Shown here piece after piece: positions 1 through 8,935 of a stretch of 64,000 nucleotides of DNA (within the stretch, counting starts at the first letter, position 1; each line of letters opens with the position of its first letter). The translations under genes were made by a program, and so were the position numbers. The notes beneath the pieces are model-generated. The model made no database searches, was not told the origin of the DNA, and saw only the letters and a program-made list of their open reading frames with translations. The DNA lies in NCBI GenBank assembly GCA_030433215.1, contig JAUIMC010000005.1, positions 142,033 to 206,032 of the forward strand. Reading direction: 5' to 3'. This stretch comes from Alphaproteobacteria bacterium. Lineage in GTDB: Bacteria; Pseudomonadota; Alphaproteobacteria; Caulobacterales; Parvularculaceae.

Positions 1-446
1 CCGCGCCGCTGGCGCTCGGCATGGTCTGCGCGAAATATTTCCCGGCGGCGGCGGAGAAGTTCAGGAAACCGCTGGCGCTGTTCGGCGGCGCCATGCTGGC
101 CGTCGTCATCATCAGCGGCGCCTGGCGGCTGACGGCGGAGCTGCTGCCGGCCTGGGCGCTGATCCTTGTCCCTGTGGTGCTGCATAACGGCGCGGCCTTC
201 GCGCTCGGCGCCGCGTCGGGTCGCCTCCTGGGGGCGAGCGCGCCGCGCCGGCGCACCCTCGCCTTCGAAGTCGGCATCCAGAACGCCGGCCTCGCCATCG
301 TCCTCCTCCTCGCGCAATTGAAGGGCCTCAGCGGCGCGGCGGCCATCGCCGCTGTATGGGGCGTTTGGCACTTCTTTTCCGGCGGCGTTATGATCCTTCT
401 CTACAGAACACTCGACGCCAGAAAAACTGACAGGAAACGCTCATGA
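1..446 (+). CDS. Bile acid:sodium symporter (BASS) family protein, C-terminal part
   Basis: The reading frame is open from the window edge (first full codon at base 3) to the stop at 444-446, so the N-terminus lies outside the window. About 148 residues remain, with at least three hydrophobic segments. The motif FEVGIQNAGLA near the middle is typical of the BASS fold, where a Glu and a conserved QN pair help form the sodium sites. Members move bile acids, organic anions or precursors such as pantoate with sodium across the inner membrane; the substrate here cannot be told. The stop overlaps the start of the next gene (ATGA), suggesting co-transcription with the amidohydrolase. Confidence 0.8.
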   Translation, partial: APLALGMVCAKYFPAAAEKFRKPLALFGGAMLAVVIISGAWRLTAELLPAWALILVPVVLHNGAAFALGAASGRLLGASAPRRRTLAFEVGIQNAGLAIVLLLAQLKGLSGAAAIAAVWGVWHFFSGGVMILLYRTLDARKTDRKRS

Positions 447-2197
447 CCTTCGATCTCAAAATCACCGGCGGCCTCCTCTATGACGGCGACGGCGGCGAGC
501 CAGTGCGCGCTGACATTGCGGTGAAAGACGGAAAGATCGCGGAGATCGGCGCCTGCGACGGCGCTGCGGAGAAAACCGTCGACGCCGACGGCGCCATTGT
601 GACGCCGGGCTTCATCGACCTTCACACCCATTACGACGGCCAGATCTCCTGGGATGAGGAGCTGCGCCCCTCCGTCAATCACGGCGTGACGACGATCATC
701 ATGGGCAATTGCGGCGTCGGCTTCGCGCCGGTGAAAAAAGCCGACCACGACCGGCTGGTGCGTCTTATGGAAGGCGTCGAGGATATTCCGGGCACGGCGC
801 TTCACGAGGGCCTTACCTGGGACTGGGAAAGCTTTCCCGACTATATGGACGCTATCGACGCCATGAAGCACACCATCGATTTCGGTGTGATGATCGGCCA
901 CGACCCGGTGCGCGTCTATGCGATGGGCGAGCGCGCCAGCGCCTTCGAGGAAGCGACCGACGACGACATCGCACTCATGAAAAAGATCGTGCGCGAGGCG
1001 ATGCAGGCGGGCGCCGCCGGGTTCTCCATCGGCCGCACCGACATTCACCGCACGGCGGACGGCGACTGGACGCCAAGCGCGGAGGCGAGCGAGAAGGAAC
1101 TGACGGCGCTTGCGGGCGCGCTCGACGGTCTCGATCATGGCGTGTTGCAGATCGTCAACGACTTCAATCTCGAGCGCGAAGGCGACCAGTTCTATGACGA
1201 GTTCAAGATAGTCGAGAATTTCGTGCGCGCCGGGGGCGGCAAACCCGCTTCCATCTCCCTCATGCAACGCGATATGGCGCCCAATGACTGGACGCGCATC
1301 CTCAAGGAAACCGAACGCCTCAATGCTGATGGCATCGACTTCAACGTGCAGGTGGCGCCGCGCGCCATCGGCGTCTTTCAGGGCCTGCAATGCACCTTCC
1401 ACCCGATCATGGCGCAGCCGAGCTATATCGCCATCAAGGACAAGCCGCTGGAAGAACGCGTGGCGATCATGCGCGACCCCGAGTTCAAAAAGAAATGCCT
1501 TGAAGAAACGCCGGTGAAGCTCGCCGGGCCCGGCTCCTCCGTCCCGCCCATCGCCGACACCATGATCGCCGCCATCGAGCTTGTAGCGAACAAGTTCTTC
1601 CGGCTCGGCGAAAACCCCGATTACGAGCAGCCGCAGGATCGGTCCCTCGGCGCGGAGGCGCGCGCCGACGGCGTTTCGGCCATGGAGAAACTTTACGACA
1701 CGCTTCTGGAATTAGACGGCAAGCAGCTCATCTATTTCCCGATCTACAATTACACCGAGTTCAATTACGACAATGTCCACAAGATGCTGACGCACCCGAA
1801 GGCCCTGCCTGGCCTGTCGGACGGCGGCGCTCATGTGGGCACGATCTGCGATGCGAGCTTTCCAACCTATTTGCTGACGCATTGGTGCCGCGACCGCGAC
1901 CATGACCGCATCGCTCTTTCGCGCGCGGTGCAGATGCTTACCGCCGACGGCGCGGATTATCTCGGCCTCAAAGATCGCGGGCGCCTCAAAGTCGGGATGC
2001 GCGCCGACATCAACGTTATCGACCACGAGAAACTCCATCTCGGTCCCCCGCGCATGGTCAAGGACCTGCCCGCCGGCGGCCAGCGCCTGTTGCAGCCCGT
2101 CTCCGGCTATCGCGCCACTTTCGTCAACGGCGAACAGGTGATCGCCAATGACGAGGTGACGAAGGCGAGGCCGGGGCGCTTGGTGAGGTTTCATTGA
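443..2197 (+). CDS. N-acyl-D-amino-acid deacylase-like amidohydrolase (family 3)
   Basis: A 584-residue metal-dependent hydrolase. The N-terminal beta-sandwich strand is followed by the metal-binding HTHYDGQ motif (His61 and His63) and by NCGVGFAP, both characteristic of the D-aminoacylase / N-acyl-D-aspartate or D-glutamate deacylase branch. A late SDGGAHVG segment carries the conserved catalytic Asp. No signal peptide is seen, so it is cytoplasmic. Family members release free D-amino acids from N-acyl forms, but many paralogues have unknown substrates, so the exact reaction is inference. It starts in a 4-base overlap with the upstream transporter, with AGGAAA just before the ATG. The pair may import and hydrolyse one substrate. 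Confidence 0.85.
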   Translation: MTFDLKITGGLLYDGDGGEPVRADIAVKDGKIAEIGACDGAAEKTVDADGAIVTPGFIDLHTHYDGQISWDEELRPSVNHGVTTIIMGNCGVGFAPVKKADHDRLVRLMEGVEDIPGTALHEGLTWDWESFPDYMDAIDAMKHTIDFGVMIGHDPVRVYAMGERASAFEEATDDDIALMKKIVREAMQAGAAGFSIGRTDIHRTADGDWTPSAEASEKELTALAGALDGLDHGVLQIVNDFNLEREGDQFYDEFKIVENFVRAGGGKPASISLMQRDMAPNDWTRILKETERLNADGIDFNVQVAPRAIGVFQGLQCTFHPIMAQPSYIAIKDKPLEERVAIMRDPEFKKKCLEETPVKLAGPGSSVPPIADTMIAAIELVANKFFRLGENPDYEQPQDRSLGAEARADGVSAMEKLYDTLLELDGKQLIYFPIYNYTEFNYDNVHKMLTHPKALPGLSDGGAHVGTICDASFPTYLLTHWCRDRDHDRIALSRAVQMLTADGADYLGLKDRGRLKVGMRADINVIDHEKLHLGPPRMVKDLPAGGQRLLQPVSGYRATFVNGEQVIANDEVTKARPGRLVRFH

Positions 2198-2979
2198 AGC
2201 GCATGAAAGATGTAGTTTGGCTGCTGCAAAGGAATATGAATAACCAAACTGCCTTTCATGGCATGCTCAAAACTCTTGAAGAATGCAATTACGCTAACCT
2301 TAGCATTAATCTAGTCCCATTTGTCGATGACATCCCCGAGGTTAAAGGCCTGAGCGGAGATGAGCTTGTAATATGTTGGGGGCCTAGCTTTGTGCCAAGA
2401 GCAAAACATTATCCTGCATTACTGCCAGGTATCTGGTTCGAACCACAGACATTTAATTGGGGATGTTTCCAAAAGAATTGGAAGGAATATATCTTATCCC
2501 AAGATGGGGAAATCGTAACGCTTTCTGCAGCCTTGTCTTGCCTCTCAAGTCGGCGAGTATTCATGCGCCCCAACGAAGATTCGAAAATTTTTGATGGGGG
2601 TGTTTATGAAAAAGATAGCCCGCCAGTTATCAAGCATATCGCAAACAATGACGATAAAGTCGTTATCGCTGAGCCGCGCGATGTAGTGTCTGAATGGCGG
2701 TTCTTTATCGTAGGCAAAAACGTCATTGCAGAATCCTCATATCGAATAGACTCCTCTGCGACTATAGAGGGATTTATTCCTTCAGAGGCTCGCGATTTAG
2801 CGAAAGAAGCTTCAAAAATATGGGGGCCTGACGACGTATATTGCTTGGATGTCGGCTATGACGGAAAAACATATGGCATTATAGAAGCTAATTGTTTCAA
2901 TGCCTCACGCATATATGGCGCCAATGCCGCTGACATTGTAAAAAACGTCTCAGAATTTACCCGGAAACAACATAACTAA
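2194..2979 (+). CDS. ATP-grasp domain protein, R2K-clade type
   Basis: About 258-261 residues. The segments FMRPNEDSKIFDG, EWRFFIVGKNVIAESSY and DVGYDGKTYGIIEANCFN match the ATP-binding and metal-binding strands of R2K-clade ATP-grasp proteins, which are predicted to ligate an amino group to a carboxylate. The substrate is unknown. The start is uncertain: a TTG at 2194 overlaps the previous stop and has GGTGAGG five bases upstream, while an ATG at 2203 is in the same frame. The DNA is clearly richer in A and T than the genes on both sides, and rare-looking codons such as ATA and TTA are common. This suggests recent horizontal acquisition. Confidence 0.75.
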   Translation: MKRMKDVVWLLQRNMNNQTAFHGMLKTLEECNYANLSINLVPFVDDIPEVKGLSGDELVICWGPSFVPRAKHYPALLPGIWFEPQTFNWGCFQKNWKEYILSQDGEIVTLSAALSCLSSRRVFMRPNEDSKIFDGGVYEKDSPPVIKHIANNDDKVVIAEPRDVVSEWRFFIVGKNVIAESSYRIDSSATIEGFIPSEARDLAKEASKIWGPDDVYCLDVGYDGKTYGIIEANCFNASRIYGANAADIVKNVSEFTRKQHN

Positions 2980-2992
2980 GCTGGATTAGACC

Positions 2993-3325
2993 ATGCGCAT
3001 CAGCGGCGATCCAAAACTTTATCTGGCTCTGACGGTTCTCGGCGTCGCTGTTCCTTACGCCGCATTGCTTCCGTGGATCGCCGAGAACAGCTTCGCGCTC
3101 GATCAACTGATCGGCCAGGCATTCGAAACCCGCATCGCCGCTTTCGCCTGGCTTGACGTCATCGTCAGCGCGCTCGTTCTGCTATTTGCAGCCGCGACGA
3201 CCATGAGCGGCGCAAGGCTGATCGCGATCATCGCCGCCTGCTTTCTGGTTGGCGTCTCGGCGGCGCTGCCGCTTTTCTTTTATTTTCTCGCCAAAGACAG
3301 CGCAAAGGCCATTCCGCAATCATGA
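2993..3325 (+). CDS. DUF2834-type small membrane protein
   Basis: 110 residues with three hydrophobic segments (about 10-28, 50-68 and 75-97). The spacing of YLALTVLGVAVPY, an acidic amphipathic stretch and FAWLDVIVSALVLL matches DUF2834 proteins, which are small inner-membrane proteins of unknown role. Base composition returns to the GC-rich norm here. The stop overlaps the start of the alcohol dehydrogenase gene by four bases (ATGA), so the two are probably translated together. Confidence 0.75.
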   Translation: MRISGDPKLYLALTVLGVAVPYAALLPWIAENSFALDQLIGQAFETRIAAFAWLDVIVSALVLLFAAATTMSGARLIAIIAACFLVGVSAALPLFFYFLAKDSAKAIPQS

Positions 3326-4467
3326 ACTTCACCTTCGACACCGTCCCCAACATCATTTTCGAGACCGGCGCCGCTGCGCGCATCGGCGAGATCGTCGCCC
3401 CGCGCATGAAGCGGCCCTTTGTCGTCACGGATAAAGGCGTCGTCGGGGCCGGGCTTATCGACGGCGCATTGAAAAGCCTTGAAAAAGCCGGGCTCGATTA
3501 CGCGCTGTTCGACGGCGTCGCGGCGGACCCGCCCGCAACCGTCGTCAAGGGCGCTGTCGAAACGGCGCGCGCCCATAAAGCCGACGGCGTCATTGGCTTC
3601 GGCGGCGGCTCCTCCATGGATACGGCGAAAGTCATCGCGGTTCTCGTCAATTCATCGCAGACGCTCGAAGATATTTACGGGACCGACATGGCGAAGGGCC
3701 CCCGCGTGCCGCTGGCGCTGGCGCCAAGCACCGCGGGCACCGGCTCGGAAGTCACCAACATTTCCGTCATCACCACCGAAGACGACCAGAAGGTCGGCGT
3801 CATCGCGCCGCAACTTTACGCCGATCTCGCGGTGCTCGACGCGTCGCTGACGCTGTCGATGCCGCGCCATGTCACTGCCGCCACGGGCATCGACGCCATG
3901 GTCCACGCCATCGAGGCCTACACCAACATCAACCGCAAGAACCCGCTCTCCGACGCCTTGGCGCGCGAGGCGTTGCGCCTACTGGCAGGCAATATCGTCA
4001 GGGCTTGCGAGGCGCCGGGCGACGTCAAGGCGCGCGAGGCGATGCTGCTCGGCGCCATGGTCGCGGGCCAGGCCTTCGCCAATTCGCCGGTCGGCGCCGT
4101 TCATGGCATGGCCTATCCGCTGGGCGGCATCTTTCACATTCCTCACGGGGCTTCGAATGCGCTGATGCTCGAACCCGTGTTGCGCTTCAACGCCCCGAAA
4201 GCCGATCATCACTATGCCGAACTCGCCGATGTAATCGCGCCCGGCGCGTCGGGAAGCGCGGCGCAAAAATGCGACGCCTTCATTAGCCGGATTGTCGAGA
4301 TCGTCGAGGCGACCGGCGTCGAGCGGCGCCTGTCGCAGCTCGGCATATCCCATAACGACCTGCCGCGCATGGCCGAAGACGCGCTGAAAGCCCAGCGGGT
4401 GCTGGTCAACAATCCGCGCGAAGTCACTTATGACGATGCGCTCGCGCTTTATACGCAAGTGCTCTAG
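3322..4467 (+). CDS. Iron-containing alcohol dehydrogenase
   Basis: A 381-residue member of the group III, iron-dependent alcohol dehydrogenase family, which oxidises alcohols or reduces aldehydes with NAD(P). The nucleotide-binding GGGSSMDTAK motif lies at about residues 94-103 and is followed by APSTAGTGSEVTN. The metal ligands are visible in DAMVHAIEAYTN, in HGMAYPLGG and in HIPHG, so the Asp and three His ligands all appear intact. Length and motif order are normal. The substrate cannot be assigned. It sits in a plus-strand run with an esterase and a thioesterase, suggesting acyl or alcohol metabolism. Confidence 0.9.
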   Translation: MNFTFDTVPNIIFETGAAARIGEIVAPRMKRPFVVTDKGVVGAGLIDGALKSLEKAGLDYALFDGVAADPPATVVKGAVETARAHKADGVIGFGGGSSMDTAKVIAVLVNSSQTLEDIYGTDMAKGPRVPLALAPSTAGTGSEVTNISVITTEDDQKVGVIAPQLYADLAVLDASLTLSMPRHVTAATGIDAMVHAIEAYTNINRKNPLSDALAREALRLLAGNIVRACEAPGDVKAREAMLLGAMVAGQAFANSPVGAVHGMAYPLGGIFHIPHGASNALMLEPVLRFNAPKADHHYAELADVIAPGASGSAAQKCDAFISRIVEIVEATGVERRLSQLGISHNDLPRMAEDALKAQRVLVNNPREVTYDDALALYTQVL

Positions 4468-4482
4468 CCCCATGATGTCCCG

Positions 4483-5433
4483 ATGACCTCCCGTTCTCTC
4501 GTCGATCCGGAATTGCTGGCGCTGCTCGACGCCTTTCCCGAGGCGCCGCTCAACGCCGAGACGCTTGAAGAAACCCGCGCGCGATCCGAAGAGATGTTCG
4601 CGCTGCGCGCCATGACATCGGACAATGTCAAACGGCGCGAGGAGATTATTCCGAGCCTGTCGGGCGCGCCGGGGGTTCGTGTGCTCGTTTATACGCCGGT
4701 GAAAGAAACCGGTCCGGCGCCGGCGCTCCTCCACATTCACGGCGGTGGCTATGTGGTCGGCGCGCCCGAAATGTCGGAAGCGACCAACGCCGTCATCACC
4801 GAAAGGCTCGGCGCGGTCGTCGTCTCCGTCGATTACCGCCTCGCGCCTGAACACCCCTTCCCCGCGCCGCTGGACGATTGCCATGCGGCGCTTGTCTGGC
4901 TCCATGAAAACGCCGATGCGCTCGGCGTCGACGCCAGCCGTATTTCCATCGCCGGAGACAGCGCCGGGGGCGGTCTCGCCGCGGCGCTCGCGCAACGCAC
5001 CCGCGACGAAGGCGCTCATCACCTCTGCTCGCAGCACCTGAACTGTCCCATGCTCGACGACCGCACGGGCTCGCCCGAGGCGCCGCGCGATCCGCTGGTC
5101 GGCGAGTTCTTCTGGACGCGTGACAAGAACCGGTTCGGCTGGTCTTCCTATCTCGGGAACGACGACCCCGCGGCGCCCTACGCCGTCCCGGCGCAGATGG
5201 AAAACCTTAAAGGCCTCGCCCCCGCCTGGATCGCCATCGGCGCGCTCGATCTCTTCCTTGACGAAGACATGGATTATGCGCGCCGCCTCGCCGCCGCGGG
5301 CGTTCCTGTCGATCTCGAAGTCTATGCCGGCGCCTATCACGGCTTTCAGCTCGCGCCCGAGGCTGGCGTTTCCAAGCGCGCCGCGCGCGATTATCTCGAC
5401 AGCTTCAAACGCGCCTGGAGGCTCGCCTCATGA
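4483..5433 (+). CDS. Alpha/beta hydrolase fold-3 (HSL-type) esterase
   Basis: A 316-residue cytoplasmic esterase or lipase of the hormone-sensitive-lipase group. The oxyanion-hole motif HGGG is at residues 86-89 and the nucleophile elbow GDSAGG has Ser160. The catalytic Asp is in ALDLFLDED and the His in AYHGFQ near the C-terminus, so the triad is complete. Such enzymes hydrolyse short-chain acyl esters; the natural substrate is unknown. The stop overlaps the start of the thioesterase gene (ATGA), indicating one operon. Confidence 0.88.
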   Translation: MTSRSLVDPELLALLDAFPEAPLNAETLEETRARSEEMFALRAMTSDNVKRREEIIPSLSGAPGVRVLVYTPVKETGPAPALLHIHGGGYVVGAPEMSEATNAVITERLGAVVVSVDYRLAPEHPFPAPLDDCHAALVWLHENADALGVDASRISIAGDSAGGGLAAALAQRTRDEGAHHLCSQHLNCPMLDDRTGSPEAPRDPLVGEFFWTRDKNRFGWSSYLGNDDPAAPYAVPAQMENLKGLAPAWIAIGALDLFLDEDMDYARRLAAAGVPVDLEVYAGAYHGFQLAPEAGVSKRAARDYLDSFKRAWRLAS

Positions 5434-5858
5434 AGCCTGAAACCGTCCGCGCCGATTACAGACATTTTCTCCCGCTCCAGACACGCTGGGCCGACAACGA
5501 CATTTACGGCCATGTGAACAATGTCGTTTATTACGGTCTCTTCGACACGCTCGTGAACGAATATCTGATCGCGTCGGGCGCGCTCGACATTCATCAGGGC
5601 GCGATCATCGGCCTCGTCGTGGAAACGGGCTGCAACTATTTCGCGCCGCTGGAATTTCCGCAAAAACTCGAAGGCGCCTTGCGCGTCGCGCGCATCGGCA
5701 ATTCGTCGGTGCAGTATGAGCTGGCGATTTTCAAGGAAGGCGAAAACGCGCCCGCCGCTGAAGGCCGCTTCACCCATGTCTATGTGGACCGGGAAACGCG
5801 TCGGCCCGCCATCCTGCCAGATGCGTTGCGAACGGCGCTGGAAAAAATCAGCCCATAG
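5430..5858 (+). CDS. Hotdog-fold acyl-CoA thioesterase (4HBT type)
   Basis: 142 residues with the single hotdog domain of the 4-hydroxybenzoyl-CoA thioesterase family. The stretch [17 protein letters not shown] at about 19-35 carries the catalytic acidic residue and the conserved GHVNN turn. It should hydrolyse an acyl-CoA to the acid and free CoA in the cytoplasm; chain preference is not predictable. It is translationally coupled to the upstream esterase, so the two hydrolases may act on the same acyl compound. Confidence 0.85.
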   Translation: MKPETVRADYRHFLPLQTRWADNDIYGHVNNVVYYGLFDTLVNEYLIASGALDIHQGAIIGLVVETGCNYFAPLEFPQKLEGALRVARIGNSSVQYELAIFKEGENAPAAEGRFTHVYVDRETRRPAILPDALRTALEKISP

Positions 5859-5927
5859 GCGCAAAGCCGCCCGTGACGGCGCCGTCAAGCTTTCTTTGCG
5901 AGCGCATTCGCTATAGCTTCCGCCAGC

Positions 5928-6869
5928 ATGCACGGATTTTTAGACAACCTTTTTGATTCGCTTCCAACATTGCCGGAAGTAGTGACGTCCTATCCGGCCA
6001 TGCTGGCCCCGGGCGACAAGGCCGTTTATTTTACAGCCGCGCGCGACTTCTATTCAGGCCAGGGCGCCATTGTCGACGCCGGCGTATTTCTCGGCGGCAC
6101 GACGAAATGCCTGGTTGAGGGATTGCGGGGCAATAAAAACTTCGAGTTCCGCGAAAGTGAAAAGCCGATTACGGCGTTTGACGCCTTTAAGGTCTACTCC
6201 GAGCCTTATCAAAAATACGCCGCCAAGTGCGGCGAACAGCTTGAGATCGGGGACAGCTTTCGTCCCCTATTCGACCGATTGCTTGGCGCCGATCAGAAAT
6301 GGGTCGACGTTCGTGAGGGTGACATCCTTCAAGAGCAGTGGAGGCCGGACGATTTTATCGAGATCGCAGAGCTGGATATCTGCAAAGGCGTTGACCTAAC
6401 GAAACGCGCCGCAGACCTGTTTTTCCCGCATTTACGGCCCTACAAGTCTATTGTCATCCACCAGGATTATGTTTTCCCGCGTCAGCCCCAGATAGCGGTC
6501 ATGATGGAGGCGTTATCGCCGTTCTTCGTAAAGATCGCCGAAGCGGCGTCGAGCGCCGTCTTTTTATGCACGAAAAACATTTCGTCCCAAGACATGGAAA
6601 AGGCTCTGGCAGACGCTTTCGCGCCAGATAACGCGATAAGCCATATGCGGAGCGCACGCGCAAAAGCCATGAGCGCCGGATGCTACTTCATCTTGACGCT
6701 CGGCGCCGTCAGGCTGCTCGCGGAGAGCGGCGATATCCGAGGCGCCGGAAACATCTTGGACAGCCTGCAATCCGAGGCAAGCGATTGGAGCCTGGACATT
6801 ACGCCGCTCCATAAAAAGTATTTTGCCGAAACCGCCGACTATATCCGGCTGATAGAAGACGCTGATTAA
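5928..6869 (+). CDS. Methyltransferase-like protein of unknown function
   Basis: 313 residues with no signal peptide. A glycine-rich segment at about residues 46-62 (GAIVDAGVFLGGTTKCLVEG) resembles motif I of class I SAM-dependent methyltransferases of the TylF/MycF sort, but I cannot point to the rest of the fold with certainty. The C-terminal half has no motif I recognise. The gene stands 69 bases after the thioesterase and is somewhat less GC-rich. It could be a sugar or small-molecule methyltransferase or a non-enzymatic relative. Confidence 0.5.
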   Translation: MHGFLDNLFDSLPTLPEVVTSYPAMLAPGDKAVYFTAARDFYSGQGAIVDAGVFLGGTTKCLVEGLRGNKNFEFRESEKPITAFDAFKVYSEPYQKYAAKCGEQLEIGDSFRPLFDRLLGADQKWVDVREGDILQEQWRPDDFIEIAELDICKGVDLTKRAADLFFPHLRPYKSIVIHQDYVFPRQPQIAVMMEALSPFFVKIAEAASSAVFLCTKNISSQDMEKALADAFAPDNAISHMRSARAKAMSAGCYFILTLGAVRLLAESGDIRGAGNILDSLQSEASDWSLDITPLHKKYFAETADYIRLIEDAD

Positions 6870-6880
6870 CCTGCCTGCGT

Positions 6881-7606
6881 CTATATTTTCTCATTCAGAT
6901 CGACTTTCGCGACGTCATAGCCGCGCTTCAGGTCGTCGATGTGCTTGGTCATCCATTCGCCCGCGCGCGTTTCGTCGCCCGCCTCGAACGCCGCGATCAG
7001 CTTGTCCTGGGCGCTCAGAATGCGTTCTTTCGCCTGGGGCGCCCCGGCGATGACATGGCGCAGGCTCTCGCCGATCATCAGGTTCAAAGACTGCAACAGC
7101 GCCAGCATGACCCGGTTGTCGAGACCGCGCGCGATATGCTGGAAAAACTCCACCGCTCCGGCGACGGTTGCTTCGTGATCTTTAGGACCCGCCGCTTCGA
7201 GGCTCGCCCGCACGGTTTTCAATTGCGCGATATCGTCATCGGAAAGACGCGTCGCGGCGAGCCGGGCCGCGGCCGGATAGAAACTCGCGAGCGTGTCCCA
7301 GACCTCGCGGAAAGTGACGCCGCCGAGCGCAAAACTTTTGCTGGCCGCTGCGGCGATATCGGCGGAGTCAGGCCGCTTGATATAGAACTTCTTCGCCGGT
7401 CCGCGCACGATCAGCCCGGTCTGTTCGAGGAGCCGCAAGCCTTCGCGCACCGTGGAGCGCGTCACGCCGAACTGGTCGCAAAGATCGCCTTCGGTCGGCA
7501 GGGAGGCGCCGTCTTTCAACGAGCCGTCGGTGATGCGCGCTTCGATCGCCTTGAAGACCTTGAGATAGGCCGGTTCGCGCTCCAGCGGCTTGAAGGCGTT
7601 TGTCAT
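6881..7606 (-). CDS. GntR-family regulator, FadR/FCD subfamily
   Basis: About 241 residues from the ATG at 7606 (a TTG at 7618 is also possible). The N-terminal winged helix-turn-helix contains LPTEGDLCDQFGVTRSTVREGLRLLE, written here only to show the family pattern of a GntR recognition helix. The C-terminal all-helical domain fits the FCD ligand-binding fold. It lies directly downstream of liuA on the same strand, with the stop of liuA 13 bases before the ATG, so it is probably co-transcribed. A palindrome in the liuA/liuB intergenic region matches the FadR-type operator consensus, so this protein is the likely regulator of the leucine genes, perhaps sensing an acyl-CoA or acid intermediate. 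Confidence 0.88.
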   Translation of the reverse strand: MTNAFKPLEREPAYLKVFKAIEARITDGSLKDGASLPTEGDLCDQFGVTRSTVREGLRLLEQTGLIVRGPAKKFYIKRPDSADIAAAASKSFALGGVTFREVWDTLASFYPAAARLAATRLSDDDIAQLKTVRASLEAAGPKDHEATVAGAVEFFQHIARGLDNRVMLALLQSLNLMIGESLRHVIAGAPQAKERILSAQDKLIAAFEAGDETRAGEWMTKHIDDLKRGYDVAKVDLNEKI

Positions 7607-7619
7607 GGGGTCACTCAAC

Positions 7620-8792
7620 TCAGGCGCTGGCGGCGAACAACTCGCGGCCGATCAGCATGCGGCGGATTTCGGATGTACCGGCCCCGATTTCATAGAGTTT
7701 TGCGTCCCGGAGCAAGCGCCCGGTCGGATATTCGTTGATATAGCCGTTGCCGCCGAGAAGCTGAATGGCGTCGAGCGCGACCTGCGTCGCTTTTTCCGCC
7801 GCATAAAGGATGCAGCCCGCCGCGTCCTGGCGCGTTGTCTCCTTGCGGTCGCAGGCGGCGGCGACGGCGTAAACATAGGCCTTGCAGGCGTTCATGGTGG
7901 TGTACATGTCCGCGAGCTTGCCCTGCACGAGCTGGAATTCGCCGATGGACTTATCGAACTGCTTGCGCTCATGAACATAAGGCAGCACCACATCCATCGC
8001 CGCCTGCATGATGCCGAGCGAGCCGCCGGAAAGGACCGTGCGCTCATAATCAAGGCCGCTCATCAGGATCTTGACGCCGTCGCCTTCGTTGCCGATGAGA
8101 TTTTCGGCGGGCACTTCGCAATCCTCGAAGACGAGCTCGCCCGTGTCGGAGCCGCGCATGCCGAGCTTGTCGAGCTTTTGCGCCGTTGAAAATCCCTTGA
8201 AGTCTTTTTCGATAATGAAGGCGGAAATGCCGCGCGAGCCTTTGTCCGGATCGGTCTTGGCGTAGACGACGATGACGTCGCCGGTGGGGCCATTGGTGAT
8301 CCACATCTTATTGCCGTTGAGGATGTAACGGTCGCCCTTTTTCTCGGCTTTCAGCCTCATGGAGACGACATCCGAGCCGGCGCCCGGTTCGGACATGGCG
8401 AGCGCGCCCAGATGCTCGCCGGAGATCAGCTTCGGCAAGTAGCGCTCTTTCTGCTCTTTCGACGCGTTGAGATTGATCTGGTTGACGCAGAGATTGGAAT
8501 GGGCGCCGTAGGACAGCCCCACGGACGCCGAGCCCCGCGAGATTTCCTCCATAACGACGCAATGGGCGAGATAGCCGAGCCCTGTCCCGCCATAGTCTTC
8601 ATCGGCGGTGATCCCGAGAAGGCCCATCTCCCCGAGCTCCGGCCAGAGGTCCCGGGGAAAGAGATTTTTTTCGTCGATTTCCGCGGCGCGCGGCGCCAGC
8701 TTGTCATCGACCCAGCGCCCTACGACCTCGCGCATTTCCTCAATCATGGGATCGAGGCCGAAATTCATGAAAAGACGGCTGTTTGTGCGCAT
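7620..8792 (-). CDS. liuA: Isovaleryl-CoA dehydrogenase
   Basis: 390 residues from the ATG at 8792, which has AGAGGA nine bases upstream; a longer open frame exists but its extra N-terminus does not look like the family. The protein starts with the [14 protein letters not shown] pattern of isovaleryl-CoA dehydrogenases and keeps [19 protein letters not shown] and QLLGGNGY. The Glu of [10 protein letters not shown] is at the position of the catalytic base in this branch. It converts isovaleryl-CoA to 3-methylcrotonyl-CoA, passing electrons to ETF, as the third step of leucine breakdown. It is divergent from liuB and shares its regulatory region. Confidence 0.93.
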   Translation of the reverse strand: MRTNSRLFMNFGLDPMIEEMREVVGRWVDDKLAPRAAEIDEKNLFPRDLWPELGEMGLLGITADEDYGGTGLGYLAHCVVMEEISRGSASVGLSYGAHSNLCVNQINLNASKEQKERYLPKLISGEHLGALAMSEPGAGSDVVSMRLKAEKKGDRYILNGNKMWITNGPTGDVIVVYAKTDPDKGSRGISAFIIEKDFKGFSTAQKLDKLGMRGSDTGELVFEDCEVPAENLIGNEGDGVKILMSGLDYERTVLSGGSLGIMQAAMDVVLPYVHERKQFDKSIGEFQLVQGKLADMYTTMNACKAYVYAVAAACDRKETTRQDAAGCILYAAEKATQVALDAIQLLGGNGYINEYPTGRLLRDAKLYEIGAGTSEIRRMLIGRELFAASA

Positions 8793-8821
8793 GAGACATA
8801 TCCTCTCAAAAGGGGGCAGGA

Positions 8822-8838
8822 CCCGCCAAAATGGCGGG
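8822..8838. repeat. Inverted repeat in the liuA leader
   Basis: CCCGCCA, a 3-base AAA spacer, then TGGCGGG form a perfect 7-bp inverted repeat 30 bases upstream of the liuA start. There is no T-run after it on either strand, so it is not an intrinsic terminator. It could be an RNA hairpin in the liuA leader or a second protein-binding site. Confidence 0.55.
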
Positions 8839-8859
8839 CGTTGAGCATTTAGGAGAGTT

Positions 8860-8906
8860 TTTATCAGATTTTCGTATTGTCGGACAACCGGAATTTGCAC
8901 TATAAA
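8860..8906. promoter_or_regulatory. Divergent liuA/liuB promoter with FadR-type operator
   Basis: The perfect palindrome TTGTCGGACAA at 8877-8887 fits the TNGTNNNACNA consensus of FadR-subfamily GntR regulators. On the plus strand its TTGTCG can act as a -35 element, followed after 18 bases by TATAAA at 8901-8906. On the minus strand its TTGTCC can act as a -35 followed after 16 bases by GATAAA (plus-strand TTTATC, 8860-8865). One operator therefore covers the -35 of both divergent promoters, so the FCD regulator encoded downstream of liuA could control both arms. The promoter boxes are inferred by eye. Confidence 0.65.
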
Positions 8907-8935
8907 TCGCGAAATCCGAAAAGAAGCCGGAAAAC

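Noticed and set aside
401..1402. 333-codon minus-strand frame opposite the amidohydrolase gene
   Set aside because: It mirrors codon positions of a well-supported gene, has no family motifs, and such long antisense frames are normal in GC-rich DNA.
3979..5340. 453-codon minus-strand frame opposite the alcohol dehydrogenase and esterase genes
   Set aside because: It spans two convincing plus-strand genes and its translation is Arg/His/Gly-rich without a fold pattern.
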